From positions 1-64,000 of the forward strand of contig NZ_VRTT01000005.1 in NCBI RefSeq assembly GCF_008017805.1: DNA of 64,000 bases, given 5' to 3'. Shown in pieces: positions 27,609 to 37,953 of the stretch. The stretch comes from Paenibacillus sp. N3.4. GTDB lineage: Bacteria > Bacillota > Bacilli > Paenibacillales > NBRC-103111. The notes beneath the pieces are model-generated. The model was not told the DNA's origin. It was given only the letters and a program-made list of their open reading frames with translations, and made no database searches. The position numbers and the translations under genes were made by a program. How positions within the stretch are numbered: the first letter of the stretch is position 1; every line of letters starts with the position of its first letter.

Positions 27609-27956
27609 CCGATCAAATTCACAGAAGTTGTCAGAGGCATCGCAGGTGACTTATAATAAAGCCCGAGTTACATGGAACCGAGTTAGTTCGTCTAAATGGT
27701 GAACTTTTTGTGCACAATAAAATGAAAAACGATGAAAACAGGACATTAACGATCTGATTTCAAGCACTTGCTGCCTAGTCTTTGCGCGTTCCCCATAAAC
27801 CTGAAAGAACTGACGATATTTCGGTTTTTGTAGACTTTGACAAATGGGGGGAAAGAGAGGAAAATCAAGAACGGTTATTCACCTGTACATAAAACTGCGC
27901 ATAGGCGTATAAAAAGATAGCGTGTGTGCATAAACAAAAAAGGGGGACTTTGCTTC
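27609..27956. other. Intergenic region without recognised gene
   Basis: 348 bases, AT-rich. A TTGACA at 27837 could be a -35 element for the following glycosyltransferase, but no good -10 is seen at 16-18 bp. No open frame of note and no hairpin terminator found by eye. Confidence 0.5.
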
Positions 27957-29191
27957 ATGCTCGACAATATTGTGCTTACCTTTCAAATTGGCTTGGCTTT
28001 GGTAGGAGCGTATCAATTGTTTTTAACTTTTTTCGGATGGTACCGTCCAAAAAACAAACAGAAGTTTGCCCCGCAGAAATCGTTTGCTGTCTTAGTCGCC
28101 GCTCATAATGAGGAGCAAGTTGTTGGTGCATTGATCGAGAATCTCAAAACTTTGGATTACCCCAAAGAGTTGTATGACATCTTCGTAATTTGCGATAACT
28201 GTACCGACAATACAGCGGATATTGCCCGTCATCATGGTGTCTACGCCATGGAACGTCATAACCCTAACCTCAGAGGAAAAGGTTATGCGATTGAATGGAT
28301 GCTGAAAGAGCTGTGGAAACGTGAACGTCAATACGATGCGGTAGTGATGTTGACGCGGATAATTTATCAAGTCCCGATTATTTAATTCACATGAACAATG
28401 ATTTATGCTCAGGTTCAAGAGTTATTCAAGCCTACCTGGACAGTAAAAATCCGACAGATTCCTGGGTGACAGGTTCATATGCGATTTCGTACTATTTTGC
28501 TAACCGTTTCTGGCAAATGCCACGTACGAACTTAGGACTTGCCAATTACTTGGGCGGTACCGGCATGTGTTTTGAATCCAAGCTGCTTAAACAGATCGGT
28601 TGGGGAGCTACCAGCCTTGTTGAGGATTTGGAATTCTCGATGCGTTGTATCAAGATGGGGATCAGGCCGACTTACAACTACGAAGCCATTGTGTATGATG
28701 AAAAGCCTTTGACCTTTAAAGTATCAGCCAAACAACGTCTTCGTTGGATGCAAGGACACTTTGATGTCGCTAAGCGCTACTTCTTCCCGCTTTTATGGCA
28801 GGGGATCAAGGAAGGCAGTTGGACCAAGATAGATGCTGCAATATACTCGGCTAACGTGTATAACTTCTTCTTCGGTGCCATTATCAGCGTGCTGCTGTGG
28901 ATCAAATCGGTGACTCCCGGTTGGTCTGCGACACCTATGCTAGCCGATATTAACCCGGTTTTCTTCAACACGGTAAGTATTGCTATTTACATTCTGCTGC
29001 CGATCTCGATGTACGTTGAGAAAGCGCCGGGCAAAGTGTACAAATACTTGATTCTTTATCCCGTATTTATGTTGTCTTGGTGGCCAATTACGTTCTATGC
29101 GTTCTTTACGCAAAATAACAAACAGTGGAGCCATACCGAACATACACGCGTTATTCGTCTTGATGAAATGAAAAGCAAACAAGTGAGTTGA
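27957..29191 (+). pseudogene. GT2-family membrane glycosyltransferase, frameshifted
   Basis: Start ATG 27957 behind AAGGGGG. An N-terminal TM (about 5-25) is followed by the GT-A domain: FAVLVAAHNEEQVVG, DNCTDNTADIA. The frame fails in the DxD motif: ...DAVVML then out of frame, while the other frame gives DADNLSSPDYLIH and continues to the end. One lost T at about 28350 (ATGTTTGAC to ATGTTGAC) restores FDADN. The rest has VEDLEF, the processive-type KQRLRWMQGH and C-terminal TMs. As written the protein would lose its catalytic half. Confidence 0.87.
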
Positions 29192-29216
29192 CATCCCTTT
29201 CGCGACATGTTATTAT
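29188..29216 (+). promoter_or_regulatory. Sigma-A promoter of the infC operon
   Basis: TTGACA, 17-bp spacer, TATTAT. The -35 overlaps the stop region of the preceding glycosyltransferase. Confidence 0.8.
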
Positions 29217-29223
29217 ATTTCAA

Positions 29224-29358
29224 GTAAAAGAAGAAGCGCCCGCTTCTCACCTGACCGACACCGTTGGCTGGTTTGAATGAATCATCATGTATGTAGAATA
29301 GGTTTAGATAAACCTGTTATTGATGAAGATGTGGGCCAATGCGCCCACATCTTTTTTA
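29224..29358 (+). promoter_or_regulatory. L20-type leader with attenuator upstream of infC
   Basis: About 135-nt leader containing GAAGCGCCCGCTTCTCACC and ending in a terminator hairpin AAGATGTGGGC...GCCCACATCTTTTTT (29326-29358) before infC. In Bacillus, ribosomal protein L20 binds such a leader to repress infC-rpmI-rplT; the same layout is present here. Confidence 0.7.
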
Positions 29359-29397
29359 TATGGATAGAGAGTTACATACTATGTGGAGGTGGAACAT

Positions 29398-29913
29398 ATT
29401 AGCAAAGACCATATGATTAACGATGAGATTCGCGTAAAAGAAGTGCGCCTGATTGGGGCGGATGGAGAACAACTCGGCATTACGCCGATTCGCGAAGCTC
29501 TTCAAATTGCATTGGACGCGAACCTGGATTTAGTGAACGTGGCACCGACGGCGAAGCCGCCTGTATGCCGCATCATGGATTACGGTAAATTCCGTTACGA
29601 AACACAGAAGAAAGAAAAAGAAGCTCGCAAAAATCAGAAGATTGTGGATATCAAAGAAATTCGCTTAAGTGCGACAATCGATGAACACGACTTCCAAACG
29701 AAGCTTCGCAATGCGGTTAAGTTTCTTGGCGAAGGCGATAAAGTTAAAGCCAGCGTTCGATTCCGTGGTCGTGAAATTGCACACTCCGAGATCGGCCGTA
29801 AGGTGCTTGAACGTTTAGCTACAGAAACGGCTGAGATCTCCTCGCAGGAGCGTGCTCCTAAGCTTGAAGGACGCAGCATGATCATGATTTTAACGCCGAA
29901 AGCTACCGTTTAA
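29398..29913 (+). CDS. infC: Translation initiation factor IF-3
   Basis: 171 residues. Binds the 30S subunit and proofreads initiator tRNA and start codon. The start is ATT at 29398, the rare codon conserved in infC, preceded by GGAGGTGG; the N-terminus reads [20 protein letters not shown] as in Bacillus IF3. Family motif [21 protein letters not shown] is present, and the C-domain ends [10 protein letters not shown]. First gene of infC-rpmI-rplT. Confidence 0.95.
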   Translation: MSKDHMINDEIRVKEVRLIGADGEQLGITPIREALQIALDANLDLVNVAPTAKPPVCRIMDYGKFRYETQKKEKEARKNQKIVDIKEIRLSATIDEHDFQTKLRNAVKFLGEGDKVKASVRFRGREIAHSEIGRKVLERLATETAEISSQERAPKLEGRSMIMILTPKATV

Positions 29914-29945
29914 GGCGAGTATACTAAATTAGGAGGAACAACACC

Positions 29946-30149
29946 ATGCCAAAAATGAAAACACATAGCAGCTTGAAAGGCCGTTTCAAAATTACTGGCA
30001 CAGGCAAAGTGATGAGATACAAACAAGGTAAAAATCACTTGCTTTCTGGTAAATCGTCCCGTCAAAAGCGCGATTTGTCCACGAACCCAGTTATGGCTCC
30101 AGGCGATGTACGTCGTCTGAAACAACAACTATCCAACATCAAAGGTTAA
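29946..30149 (+). CDS. rpmI: Ribosomal protein bL35
   Basis: 67 residues, highly basic (MPKMKTHSSLKGRFKITGTG, KNHLLSGKSSRQKRDL). AGGAGG precedes the ATG. Second gene of the operon, 32 bases after infC. Confidence 0.96.
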   Translation: MPKMKTHSSLKGRFKITGTGKVMRYKQGKNHLLSGKSSRQKRDLSTNPVMAPGDVRRLKQQLSNIKG

Positions 30150-30189
30150 TATTCGAACATTATATATATATCCCGGGAGGTAGTTCACA

Positions 30190-30549
30190 ATGGCAAGAGT
30201 CAAGGGCGGATTCGTTCGCGCTCATCGTCGCAAGAAAATTTTAAAACTAGCAAAAGGTTATTTCGGTTCCAAACATCGCTTATTTAAAACAGCCAAAGAA
30301 CAAGTAATGAAATCTTTGGTTTACGCATACCGTGACCGTCGTCAAACGAAACGTAATTTCCGCAGACTGTGGATTACACGTATCAACGCAGGCGCTCGTC
30401 AAAATGGTTTGAGCTACAGCAAATTGATGCATGGCCTGAAATTGGCTGGTATTGACATCAACCGTAAAATCTTGGCTGATTTGGCTGTGAATGATTCCAA
30501 AGCGTTCAACGATTTGGCAACAGCTGCAAAAGCAAAAGTAAACGCGTAA
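30190..30549 (+). CDS. rplT: Ribosomal protein bL20
   Basis: 119 residues: [20 protein letters not shown] start and typical globular C-domain ([20 protein letters not shown]). A 50S assembly protein and likely autogenous repressor acting on the leader at 29224-29358. GGGAGG before ATG; terminator follows. Confidence 0.97.
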   Translation: MARVKGGFVRAHRRKKILKLAKGYFGSKHRLFKTAKEQVMKSLVYAYRDRRQTKRNFRRLWITRINAGARQNGLSYSKLMHGLKLAGIDINRKILADLAVNDSKAFNDLATAAKAKVNA

Positions 30550-30569
30550 GCTTGGCTTAGCGTTCCAAG

Positions 30570-30604
30570 GAGCTTGTCCCCTTTTGGGGGCAGGCTCTTT
30601 TATA
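30570..30604 (+). terminator. Terminator after rplT
   Basis: GAGCTTGTCCCC-TTTT-GGGGGCAGGCTC hairpin followed by TTTTAT. Confidence 0.88.
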
Positions 30605-30708
30605 TAGAATTAGATTGGATTTGAAGGCGATTTGCTGATCGGCAGCCTCTAATTTTCCTGATGGATAGGGGCTTATCGGATCCATTTTTGTTTTATTCAA
30701 TGAGACTA

Positions 30709-30737
30709 TTGACTAATGCTCGAGGGATGCATATAAT
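30709..30737 (+). promoter_or_regulatory. Sigma-A promoter of the ilv operon
   Basis: TTGACT (-35), 17-bp spacer, perfect TATAAT (-10), just ahead of the T-box leader. Confidence 0.8.
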
Positions 30738-30744
30738 TATCTCT

Positions 30745-31101
30745 AAATCATATTCTAATATGGTCAATCAACACTATCGAATCGGCTATGAAGAGGAAGA
30801 AGTATTAAGGGCACTTATGCGCAGAGAGCGTTGGAATTGCTGAAACCATCGCCTTAATCCCTTAGGTACAAGGTCACCTCGGAGCTGTTTTCCTGAAACA
30901 TCCGGCACGCCGTTATGGATAGGGAAAATCGGAATAGCACACGTTACCGTGCTGAGGGTATGAATCCTAGCGGAGCATACCTGCTAAGGCTATGAGCTGT
31001 GAGGCGCATGGCAAATTTGGGTGGTACCACGGAAGCTTAAACCCCTTTCGTCCCGTTTAACACGTTACGTGCGTGTACGGGATGAATAGGGGTTTTTCTT
31101 A
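30745..31101 (+). promoter_or_regulatory. T-box leader of the ilvB operon
   Basis: About 355-nt leader. The AG box AGAGAGCG is at 30823-30830 and the T-box AATTTGGGTGGTACCACGG at 31014-31032, whose TGGT would pair with an uncharged tRNA ending ACCA. The terminator stem runs from 31039 (AAACCCCTTTCGTCCCG against CGGGATGAATAGGGGTTTTT). The specifier codon is not certain by eye: alignment to the usual ACC-TTTGGAG pattern suggests GTC (Val) just before ACCTCGGAG, and CTC (Leu) at 30878 is an alternative. Uncharged tRNA would stabilise the antiterminator and turn on ilvB-N-C-leuA. Confidence 0.88.
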
Positions 31102-31155
31102 TTTTCAAAAAAAAGCTTGATTCACAAGAACTGACTTTTCGAGAGGAGGATCACA

Positions 31156-32895
31156 ATGAATGTTCAAACTGAACCAAAACGCTCAAAAGAAGAACTGATT
31201 GACAAGCTGACACAGCCGGACCTGATTACAGGCTCTGAGATTTTGCTGAGAAGCTTATTGCTGGAGGGTGTGGACTGCGTCTTTGGATATCCGGGCGGAG
31301 CTGTATTGTACATCTATGATGCGATGCACGGCTTTGATGACTTTAACCACCTACTGACGAGACATGAGCAAGGCGCCATTCATGCAGCCGATGGCTACGC
31401 TCGTTCAACAGGCAAAGTTGGCGTTTGTATCGCAACTTCCGGACCGGGGGCAACGAACCTCGTCACAGGAATAGCTACTGCATATATGGATTCCGTTCCA
31501 CTGGTCATTATTACAGGGAACGTAGCAACAAACTTCATTGGTACGGATGCTTTCCAAGAGGCGGACATTACCGGTATTACGATGCCGATTACGAAGCATA
31601 GTTATCTGGTTCGGGATGTTGAAGATCTGCCGCGCATCATTCATGAAGCGTTCCACATTGCGAACTCTGGTCGTAAAGGTCCGGTTCTCATTGACATACC
31701 GAAAGATGTTTCCGCTCATAAAACGATATTTAAACCTGCTACAGATGTTAGCATCCGCGGCTATAACCCGACGGTTCAACCTAACAAACTGCAAGTAGAC
31801 AAACTGATCAAGGCTATTGAAGAGGCAGAACGCCCGGTTATTATCGCTGGCGGCGGGGTTGTTTACGCAAATGCATCCGAAGAATTGATCGAGTTCGTTA
31901 ACAAAACGCGTATCCCTGTTGCTACGACATTGCTTGGCTTAAGCGGCTTCCCAAGCGCACACGAGCTTTGGCTCGGAATGCCGGGAATGCATGGCACGTA
32001 TACAGCGAACCAAGCTATTCAAAACGCGGATCTCCTGATTTCCATCGGTTCCCGATTCGATGATCGCGTGACGATGAATCTGAACGGATTTGCGCCAAGA
32101 GTGAAAAAAATCGCGCATATTGATGTGGATCCTGCGGAAATCGGCAAGAACGTGAAAACGGATATCCCTTGTGTCGGCGATGTGAAAGCCGTACTGGAAT
32201 ATGCAAACACGAAAGCGAAGTCAGCTAATAGTGCAGCTTGGATCACAGAACTTCAGGATAGTAAAGAGAAATTCCCGCTGAAGTATAATGATTCTGAGAG
32301 TGAATTAAAACCACAATTCGTGATTGAAATGATCAGCGAAACGACCAAAGGCGAAGCTATTGTAACGACAGACGTTGGACAGCACCAAATGTGGGCCGCT
32401 CAATTCTACCGTTTCAAAAACCCGCGCTCCTTGGTAACCTCAGGTGGGTTGGGTACGATGGGCTTCGGATTCCCATCCGCGATCGGCGCACAAATGGGGA
32501 ACCCGGATAAACTGGTTGTGTCTATTAATGGCGATGGTGGCGTGCAAATGTGTGCTCAAGAGCTTGCAATTTGTGCGATCAATAACATTCCGGTGAAAAT
32601 AGTCATTATTAACAACCAAGTACTTGGCATGGTTCGCCAGTGGCAGGAAATCATCTACGATAACCGTTACAGCCATATTGATTTGGCCGGCAGCCCAGAC
32701 TTTGTGAAGTTGGCAGAAGCTTATGGCGTTAAAGGCTTGCGCGCTACAACGAAGGAAGAAGCACGCAAAGCATGGCAAGAAGCACTCGATACACCAGGTC
32801 CTGTCGTTATTGATTTCGTCGTTCCAAAAGGGGAGAATGTCTTCCCAATGGTGAAGGCGGGCGATACGATTAGTGACATGTTAATGGGGGATTAA
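31156..32895 (+). CDS. ilvB: Acetolactate synthase large subunit
   Basis: 579 residues. TPP- and FAD-dependent condensation of pyruvate (or pyruvate plus 2-oxobutyrate), first common step of Val/Leu/Ile synthesis. Motifs: [14 protein letters not shown], catalytic Glu in [19 protein letters not shown]-binding [28 protein letters not shown] before ATG; ilvN follows after 3 bases. Confidence 0.96.
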   Translation: MNVQTEPKRSKEELIDKLTQPDLITGSEILLRSLLLEGVDCVFGYPGGAVLYIYDAMHGFDDFNHLLTRHEQGAIHAADGYARSTGKVGVCIATSGPGATNLVTGIATAYMDSVPLVIITGNVATNFIGTDAFQEADITGITMPITKHSYLVRDVEDLPRIIHEAFHIANSGRKGPVLIDIPKDVSAHKTIFKPATDVSIRGYNPTVQPNKLQVDKLIKAIEEAERPVIIAGGGVVYANASEELIEFVNKTRIPVATTLLGLSGFPSAHELWLGMPGMHGTYTANQAIQNADLLISIGSRFDDRVTMNLNGFAPRVKKIAHIDVDPAEIGKNVKTDIPCVGDVKAVLEYANTKAKSANSAAWITELQDSKEKFPLKYNDSESELKPQFVIEMISETTKGEAIVTTDVGQHQMWAAQFYRFKNPRSLVTSGGLGTMGFGFPSAIGAQMGNPDKLVVSINGDGGVQMCAQELAICAINNIPVKIVIINNQVLGMVRQWQEIIYDNRYSHIDLAGSPDFVKLAEAYGVKGLRATTKEEARKAWQEALDTPGPVVIDFVVPKGENVFPMVKAGDTISDMLMGD

Positions 32896-32898
32896 GGG

Positions 32899-33390
32899 AT
32901 GACGACAACGAAGCATACGGTTTCCGTACTAGTAAACAATCAGCCTGGTGTCCTGCAGCGTGTATCCGGCTTGTTTGGACGCAGAGGCTTTAATATTGAA
33001 AGCATCACGGTAGGAGAGTCCGAAGAAATCGGACTTTCCCGGATGGTCATTGTAACAACGGGCGACGATAATACCTTGGAGCAAATTTCCAAGCAGCTGT
33101 ACAAGCTGATTGACGTTATTAAAGTTATCGATCTCAGCTCCAATCCAATGGTAGCCAGAGAGCTTGCTCTTATTAAAGTAAATGCGGAGCCAACGATGCG
33201 TCCGGAAATACTCGGAATCGTAGAGACTTTCCGTGCAGCGGTTGTTGATATTGGGCCAACATCAATTATCGTGCAAGTTGTGGGAGATTCAGATAAAATA
33301 GATGCTATGGTCGAATTGCTTCGTCCATATGGCATTCGCGAACTTTCCCGTACAGGAGTTACAGCGATGATTCGCGGTTCGGTCAAATAA
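32899..33390 (+). CDS. ilvN: Acetolactate synthase small (regulatory) subunit
   Basis: 163 residues. The N-terminal ACT domain (VSVLVNNQPGVLQRVSGLF, RRGFNIESITVG) binds the feedback inhibitor valine; the C-terminal half is the second ACT-like domain. Tightly linked to ilvB. Confidence 0.95.
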   Translation: MTTTKHTVSVLVNNQPGVLQRVSGLFGRRGFNIESITVGESEEIGLSRMVIVTTGDDNTLEQISKQLYKLIDVIKVIDLSSNPMVARELALIKVNAEPTMRPEILGIVETFRAAVVDIGPTSIIVQVVGDSDKIDAMVELLRPYGIRELSRTGVTAMIRGSVK

Positions 33391-33424
33391 GCAATAAACA
33401 CGTGATGGTAAAGAGGTAAAGCCT

Positions 33425-33497
33425 CCTTGAGTGGGGCTTTCAGCGGTTGACTCTTTAGCGCTTGAAAAGGGTAAACCGTTGAAACACCCACTCAAGG
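33425..33497 (+). promoter_or_regulatory. Long hairpin between ilvN and ilvC
   Basis: CCTTGAGTGGG (33425-33435) is a perfect 11-bp match to CCCACTCAAGG (33487-33497); an inner stem CAGCGGTT/AACCGTTG extends it to about 25 pairs. There is no T run, so it is not an ordinary terminator. It sits 45 bases before ilvC and resembles a processing or mRNA-stabilising element such as that reported before B. subtilis ilvC. Confidence 0.75.
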
Positions 33498-33502
33498 GGT
33501 AG

Positions 33503-34534
<1,032 letters not shown>

Positions 34535-34563
34535 TCATTCATTAATCAAATAGATGTTCATTC

Positions 34564-34605
34564 CACAGGGAGTGTTTGGGGAGAATTTCCCAATCACTCC
34601 CTGTG
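34564..34605 (+). other. Hairpin after ilvC
   Basis: CACAGGGAGTG (34564-34574) pairs perfectly with CACTCCCTGTG (34595-34605), with an inner TTGGGG...TCCCAA. No T run follows; possible 3'-stabiliser or partial terminator between ilvC and leuA. Confidence 0.7.
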
Positions 34606-34708
34606 AATACTATAAAGACGAGTAAAGATTTAAACTGTGTCTATTAAATCTTCGAAGTACAGCTCAGTGGAGGGCTCAGTGTTTGCCGGAGAAGCGTAGC
34701 GCTCGCCT

Positions 34709-34756
34709 TTGAATTTGTATGGTAACCCCATATTCAATCAAGGCATACAAATTCAA
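34709..34756 (+). other. Inverted repeat in the leuA leader
   Basis: TTGAATTTGTATG (34709-34721) and CATACAAATTCAA (34744-34756) form a perfect 13-bp stem with a 22-base loop. A further small hairpin GACCG-GAA-CGGTC follows. No gene is seen in the 352 bases between ilvC and leuA. Confidence 0.7.
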
Positions 34757-34886
34757 CAGCGATCGGAGCAAATGCTGAAGACCGGAACGGTCAGCAGTTT
34801 GGATTAGGTTTTAATCCATTTAATCGAAAACTTAGTAAATGCTTACGAAGCAAGTTTTCTATCGAAAACTCTTAGGAGGTGACATC

Positions 34887-36434
34887 GTGCGCAAAATTTA
34901 CATCTTTGATACAACGCTCAGAGACGGAGAACAATCACCGGGTGTGAATCTGAACGTCCAGGAGAAGGTCGAAATCGCTCTTCAGCTTGAAAAGCTTGGT
35001 GTCGATCGCATGGAGGCTGGTTTCCCAGCTGCTTCACCAGGAGACTTGGCTGGCGTTAACGCCGTTGCCAGAGCTATCAAGAACTCCTCTGTCATCGGTC
35101 TTTCCCGTTCCCGGGAGAATGACATCGAGGCTGTCCGCGAAGCGCTGCAAGGCGCACAAGATCCTTGTATTCATTTGTTCCTGGCGACATCTCCGATTCA
35201 TCGGAAGCACAAGCTGCGCATGGAGAAGCATCAAGTTCTCGAGACAGCTGAGGCTGCGATTAAATATGCCAAAAAATATTTCAGCAAAATTGAGTTTTCA
35301 CTTGAGGATGCAGGCCGCACCGAGCTAGATTTCATCGTTGAGGTTACAGCGATGGCTATTCGCGCGGGCGCTACCGTTGTCAATATTCCGGATACCGTGG
35401 GTTATATGACCCCTTACGATTACGGGAATATTTTCAAAGTCGTCAAGGAACAAGTGCCGGGCGTTGAAAAGATTCAACTCAGCGCGCACTGCCATGATGA
35501 CCTTGGTATGGCTACGGCTAACGCGTTAGCCGCTGTATTGAATGGTGCTGATCAAATTGAAGGCACCATCAACGGAATCGGTGAGCGAGCAGGGAACACC
35601 TCGATCGAGGAGGTTGTGTTGGCGCTCGAAACGCGCCAAGACTTCTTCCAAGCGAAAACATCGCTTGTGTTGAACGAGATTTACCGCACCAGCCGTTTAG
35701 TCAGCAAGCTGACCGGCATGGTGGTGCCAGGCAATAAAGCGATCGTAGGCGCTAACGCGTTCGCTCATGAGTCCGGCATCCATCAGGATGGGATGCTCAA
35801 AGAAAAGACGACCTACGAGATTATCTCCCCTGAAACCATCGGGGTTAAGGAGAGTAAGCTCGTGATGGGTAAACACTCCGGACGCCATGCGTTCCGTGAG
35901 AAGCTTATCGATCTTGGCTATGACCTTGGTGAGGAGCAAGTCAATGTCGCTTTTGCCAAGTTCAAAGATTTGGCCGATCGTAAGAAGCAAGTCGAGGACG
36001 AAGATATTCGCGCGCTGATCGAAGAGAAAATGATCGAGACGCCGGAAATTTACGCATTAGGCGCGCTTCAGGTCGCTTATGGCAATCAAATGACACCTAC
36101 AGCAACCGTGCATGTTCGTTTGCAGGATGGCAGCGAAGTTGCGGAAAGCGCAGTCGGTAACGGCTCCGTAGATGCGATTTACAATGCTATCGATAAAGCA
36201 ACGAAGGAAGAAGTCGAGCTGGATGACTACTCGATTAAATCCGTTTCCCACGGCAAAGACGCACTAGGCGAAGTGCACGTTGTTCTGAAACAGAATGATG
36301 TATCCGTTCAAGGCCGCGGTATATCGACAGATATTCTTGAAGCAAGTGCCAAAGCTTATTTGGATGCTGTGAACAGGCTCATTGATAAACGCAAAAATCC
36401 GACAAGCAACAGAAGCAACGTCACGTTAATATAA
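34887..36434 (+). CDS. leuA: 2-isopropylmalate synthase
   Basis: 515 residues from GTG 34887, chosen because AGGAGGT lies 6 bases upstream and MRKIYIFDTTLRDGEQSPG is the family start. TIM barrel with the metal site in FDTTLRDGEQ and LSAHCHDDLGMATANALAA; the C-terminal LeuA dimer domain (about 395-510) binds leucine as feedback inhibitor. Condenses acetyl-CoA with 2-oxoisovalerate. Last gene of the ilv-leu cluster here; leuB, C and D do not follow. Confidence 0.95.
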   Translation: MRKIYIFDTTLRDGEQSPGVNLNVQEKVEIALQLEKLGVDRMEAGFPAASPGDLAGVNAVARAIKNSSVIGLSRSRENDIEAVREALQGAQDPCIHLFLATSPIHRKHKLRMEKHQVLETAEAAIKYAKKYFSKIEFSLEDAGRTELDFIVEVTAMAIRAGATVVNIPDTVGYMTPYDYGNIFKVVKEQVPGVEKIQLSAHCHDDLGMATANALAAVLNGADQIEGTINGIGERAGNTSIEEVVLALETRQDFFQAKTSLVLNEIYRTSRLVSKLTGMVVPGNKAIVGANAFAHESGIHQDGMLKEKTTYEIISPETIGVKESKLVMGKHSGRHAFREKLIDLGYDLGEEQVNVAFAKFKDLADRKKQVEDEDIRALIEEKMIETPEIYALGALQVAYGNQMTPTATVHVRLQDGSEVAESAVGNGSVDAIYNAIDKATKEEVELDDYSIKSVSHGKDALGEVHVVLKQNDVSVQGRGISTDILEASAKAYLDAVNRLIDKRKNPTSNRSNVTLI

Positions 36435-36463
36435 GTATACTTAGCCTACAGGTTCAAATGGAT

Positions 36464-36499
36464 AAGCACCTCACCTCCACGCGGGAGGAGGGGTGCTTT
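36464..36499 (+). terminator. Terminator after leuA
   Basis: AAGCACCTCACCTCC-ACGC-GGGAGGAGGGGTGCTTT hairpin. Its GGGAGGAGGGG arm lies close to the next gene start and could double as a ribosome site. Confidence 0.8.
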
Positions 36500-36525
36500 C
36501 TACAATGCGAAAGGATGCGTCCATT

Positions 36526-37722
36526 ATGAAATATCGGTTTTCTAAATCGCTGGAAGGTTTTTCATCCTCGGCGGTAAGAGAAATTCTCAAGCTGACCCAA
36601 GGAAGCTCGATCATTTCCTTCGCCGGCGGCTTGCCTGCTGAAGAGTTTTTCCCATTGGATGCGGTTAGCGATGCATTTCAACGAGTAATTGGCGGAGGGA
36701 AGTCAGCGCTGCAGTATGGATTGACCGAGGGCTACAAGCCGCTGCGTGAGTCCCTATGCAAGCGTATGGCTGCTAAAAATATGCATGTGACACCGGAAGA
36801 AATGTTGCTGACGACAGGGTCTCAGCAGGCTATTGATCTGTTGACACGTGTGTATATTGATGCAGACGATGTTATTTTGGTAGAAAGCCCGACATATCTT
36901 GCAGCTATTCAAGTTTTCCAAGCTAAAGGTGCTAAGATTTATTCGGTGGATAGCGACAATGACGGGATGATTCTTGAAGATTTGGCGGCTAAAATCGCGA
37001 AGCATAATCCGAAAATGGTTTATGTCATTCCTACTTTCTCCAATCCGGCAGGACGTGCCTGGAGCTTGGAACGACGCCAAGGCTTGCTCAATATTTGCCG
37101 CGATGCTGAAGTTCTCATATTGGAAGATGATCCGTATGGGGAAATTCAGTTTAATGAAAAAGAGACGTATCCTACGATTTTCTCACTGGGTGGGAAAGCC
37201 GAAGGCGGAGTCGTTGTATACACAAGCACCTTTTCTAAAACGGTCGCTCCTGCTTTCCGTGCAGGCTGGGTAATGGCGGATGAAACGGTTATACGCCAAC
37301 TCGCCCGTTTCAAACAATCGGCTGATTTACATTCCAGCACGATTGATCAGCAAACGCTGTATCATTTGCTGGAGAATTTTGATCTGGATGGTCATATTTC
37401 ATTGATTCGTGAGCACTACCGCGATCGAATGAAATTCATGTCGGGCCTACTCAAGGAATTAAATTGGCCTGGATTGAAGTGGGAAGAGCCGAAGGGCGGC
37501 ATGTTCATCTGGGTCGAGCTCCCTGCGCATATTCGCGCTGAAGACTTGCTGAAAATCGCGGTAAAAGAAGGCGTAGCCTTCGTGCCCGGCTCCACATTCT
37601 TCGCTGAAAATCCGCAATATAATACAATGCGTCTGAACTTCACACATACTGATCGAGCGAATACCATTCTAGGTATGCAGAAGCTCGCCAAAGCGATGGA
37701 ATCTTATTTGCAAAATGCCTAG
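36526..37722 (+). CDS. PLP-dependent aminotransferase (2-aminoadipate/MocR-core type)
   Basis: 398 residues, fold type I. Substrate loop SFAGGLPAEEFFP, catalytic lysine in STFSKTVAPAFRAGW and GGMFIWVELP near the end, as in LysN/2-aminoadipate and aromatic aminotransferases. ATG 36526 has AAAGGA at spacing 9; ATG 36505 is an alternative. Position after leuA suggests a role in branched-chain or related amino-acid transamination, but that is inference. Confidence 0.88.
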   Translation: MKYRFSKSLEGFSSSAVREILKLTQGSSIISFAGGLPAEEFFPLDAVSDAFQRVIGGGKSALQYGLTEGYKPLRESLCKRMAAKNMHVTPEEMLLTTGSQQAIDLLTRVYIDADDVILVESPTYLAAIQVFQAKGAKIYSVDSDNDGMILEDLAAKIAKHNPKMVYVIPTFSNPAGRAWSLERRQGLLNICRDAEVLILEDDPYGEIQFNEKETYPTIFSLGGKAEGGVVVYTSTFSKTVAPAFRAGWVMADETVIRQLARFKQSADLHSSTIDQQTLYHLLENFDLDGHISLIREHYRDRMKFMSGLLKELNWPGLKWEEPKGGMFIWVELPAHIRAEDLLKIAVKEGVAFVPGSTFFAENPQYNTMRLNFTHTDRANTILGMQKLAKAMESYLQNA

Positions 37723-37733
37723 CCCTAACACCG

Positions 37734-37773
37734 AAAAGCACCCAAAGCCTCAATTGGCTGAAGGTGCTTTTTT
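37734..37773 (+). terminator. Terminator after the aminotransferase gene
   Basis: AAAAGCACC...GGTGCTTTTTT with an inner GCC/GGC pair. Confidence 0.85.
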
Positions 37774-37953
37774 CATTGAAATTGACATGGGATAATTTAC
37801 AACTTATCGTAAAAAACTTTTTGATAAGATGTCAATTACTGATTTGAGGTTGAGCCAAAAATGATATAATCTTTCTATCATAAAAATTTCGAATCTGAAC
37901 AAATGGAAAAAGAATGGACAGATGGGCTATATGATTAGTGAAAGAGTGGGCGT

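Noticed and set aside
30661-30843. A 60-codon frame upstream of ilvB
   Set aside because: It overlaps the promoter and stem I of the T-box leader and has no ribosome site.
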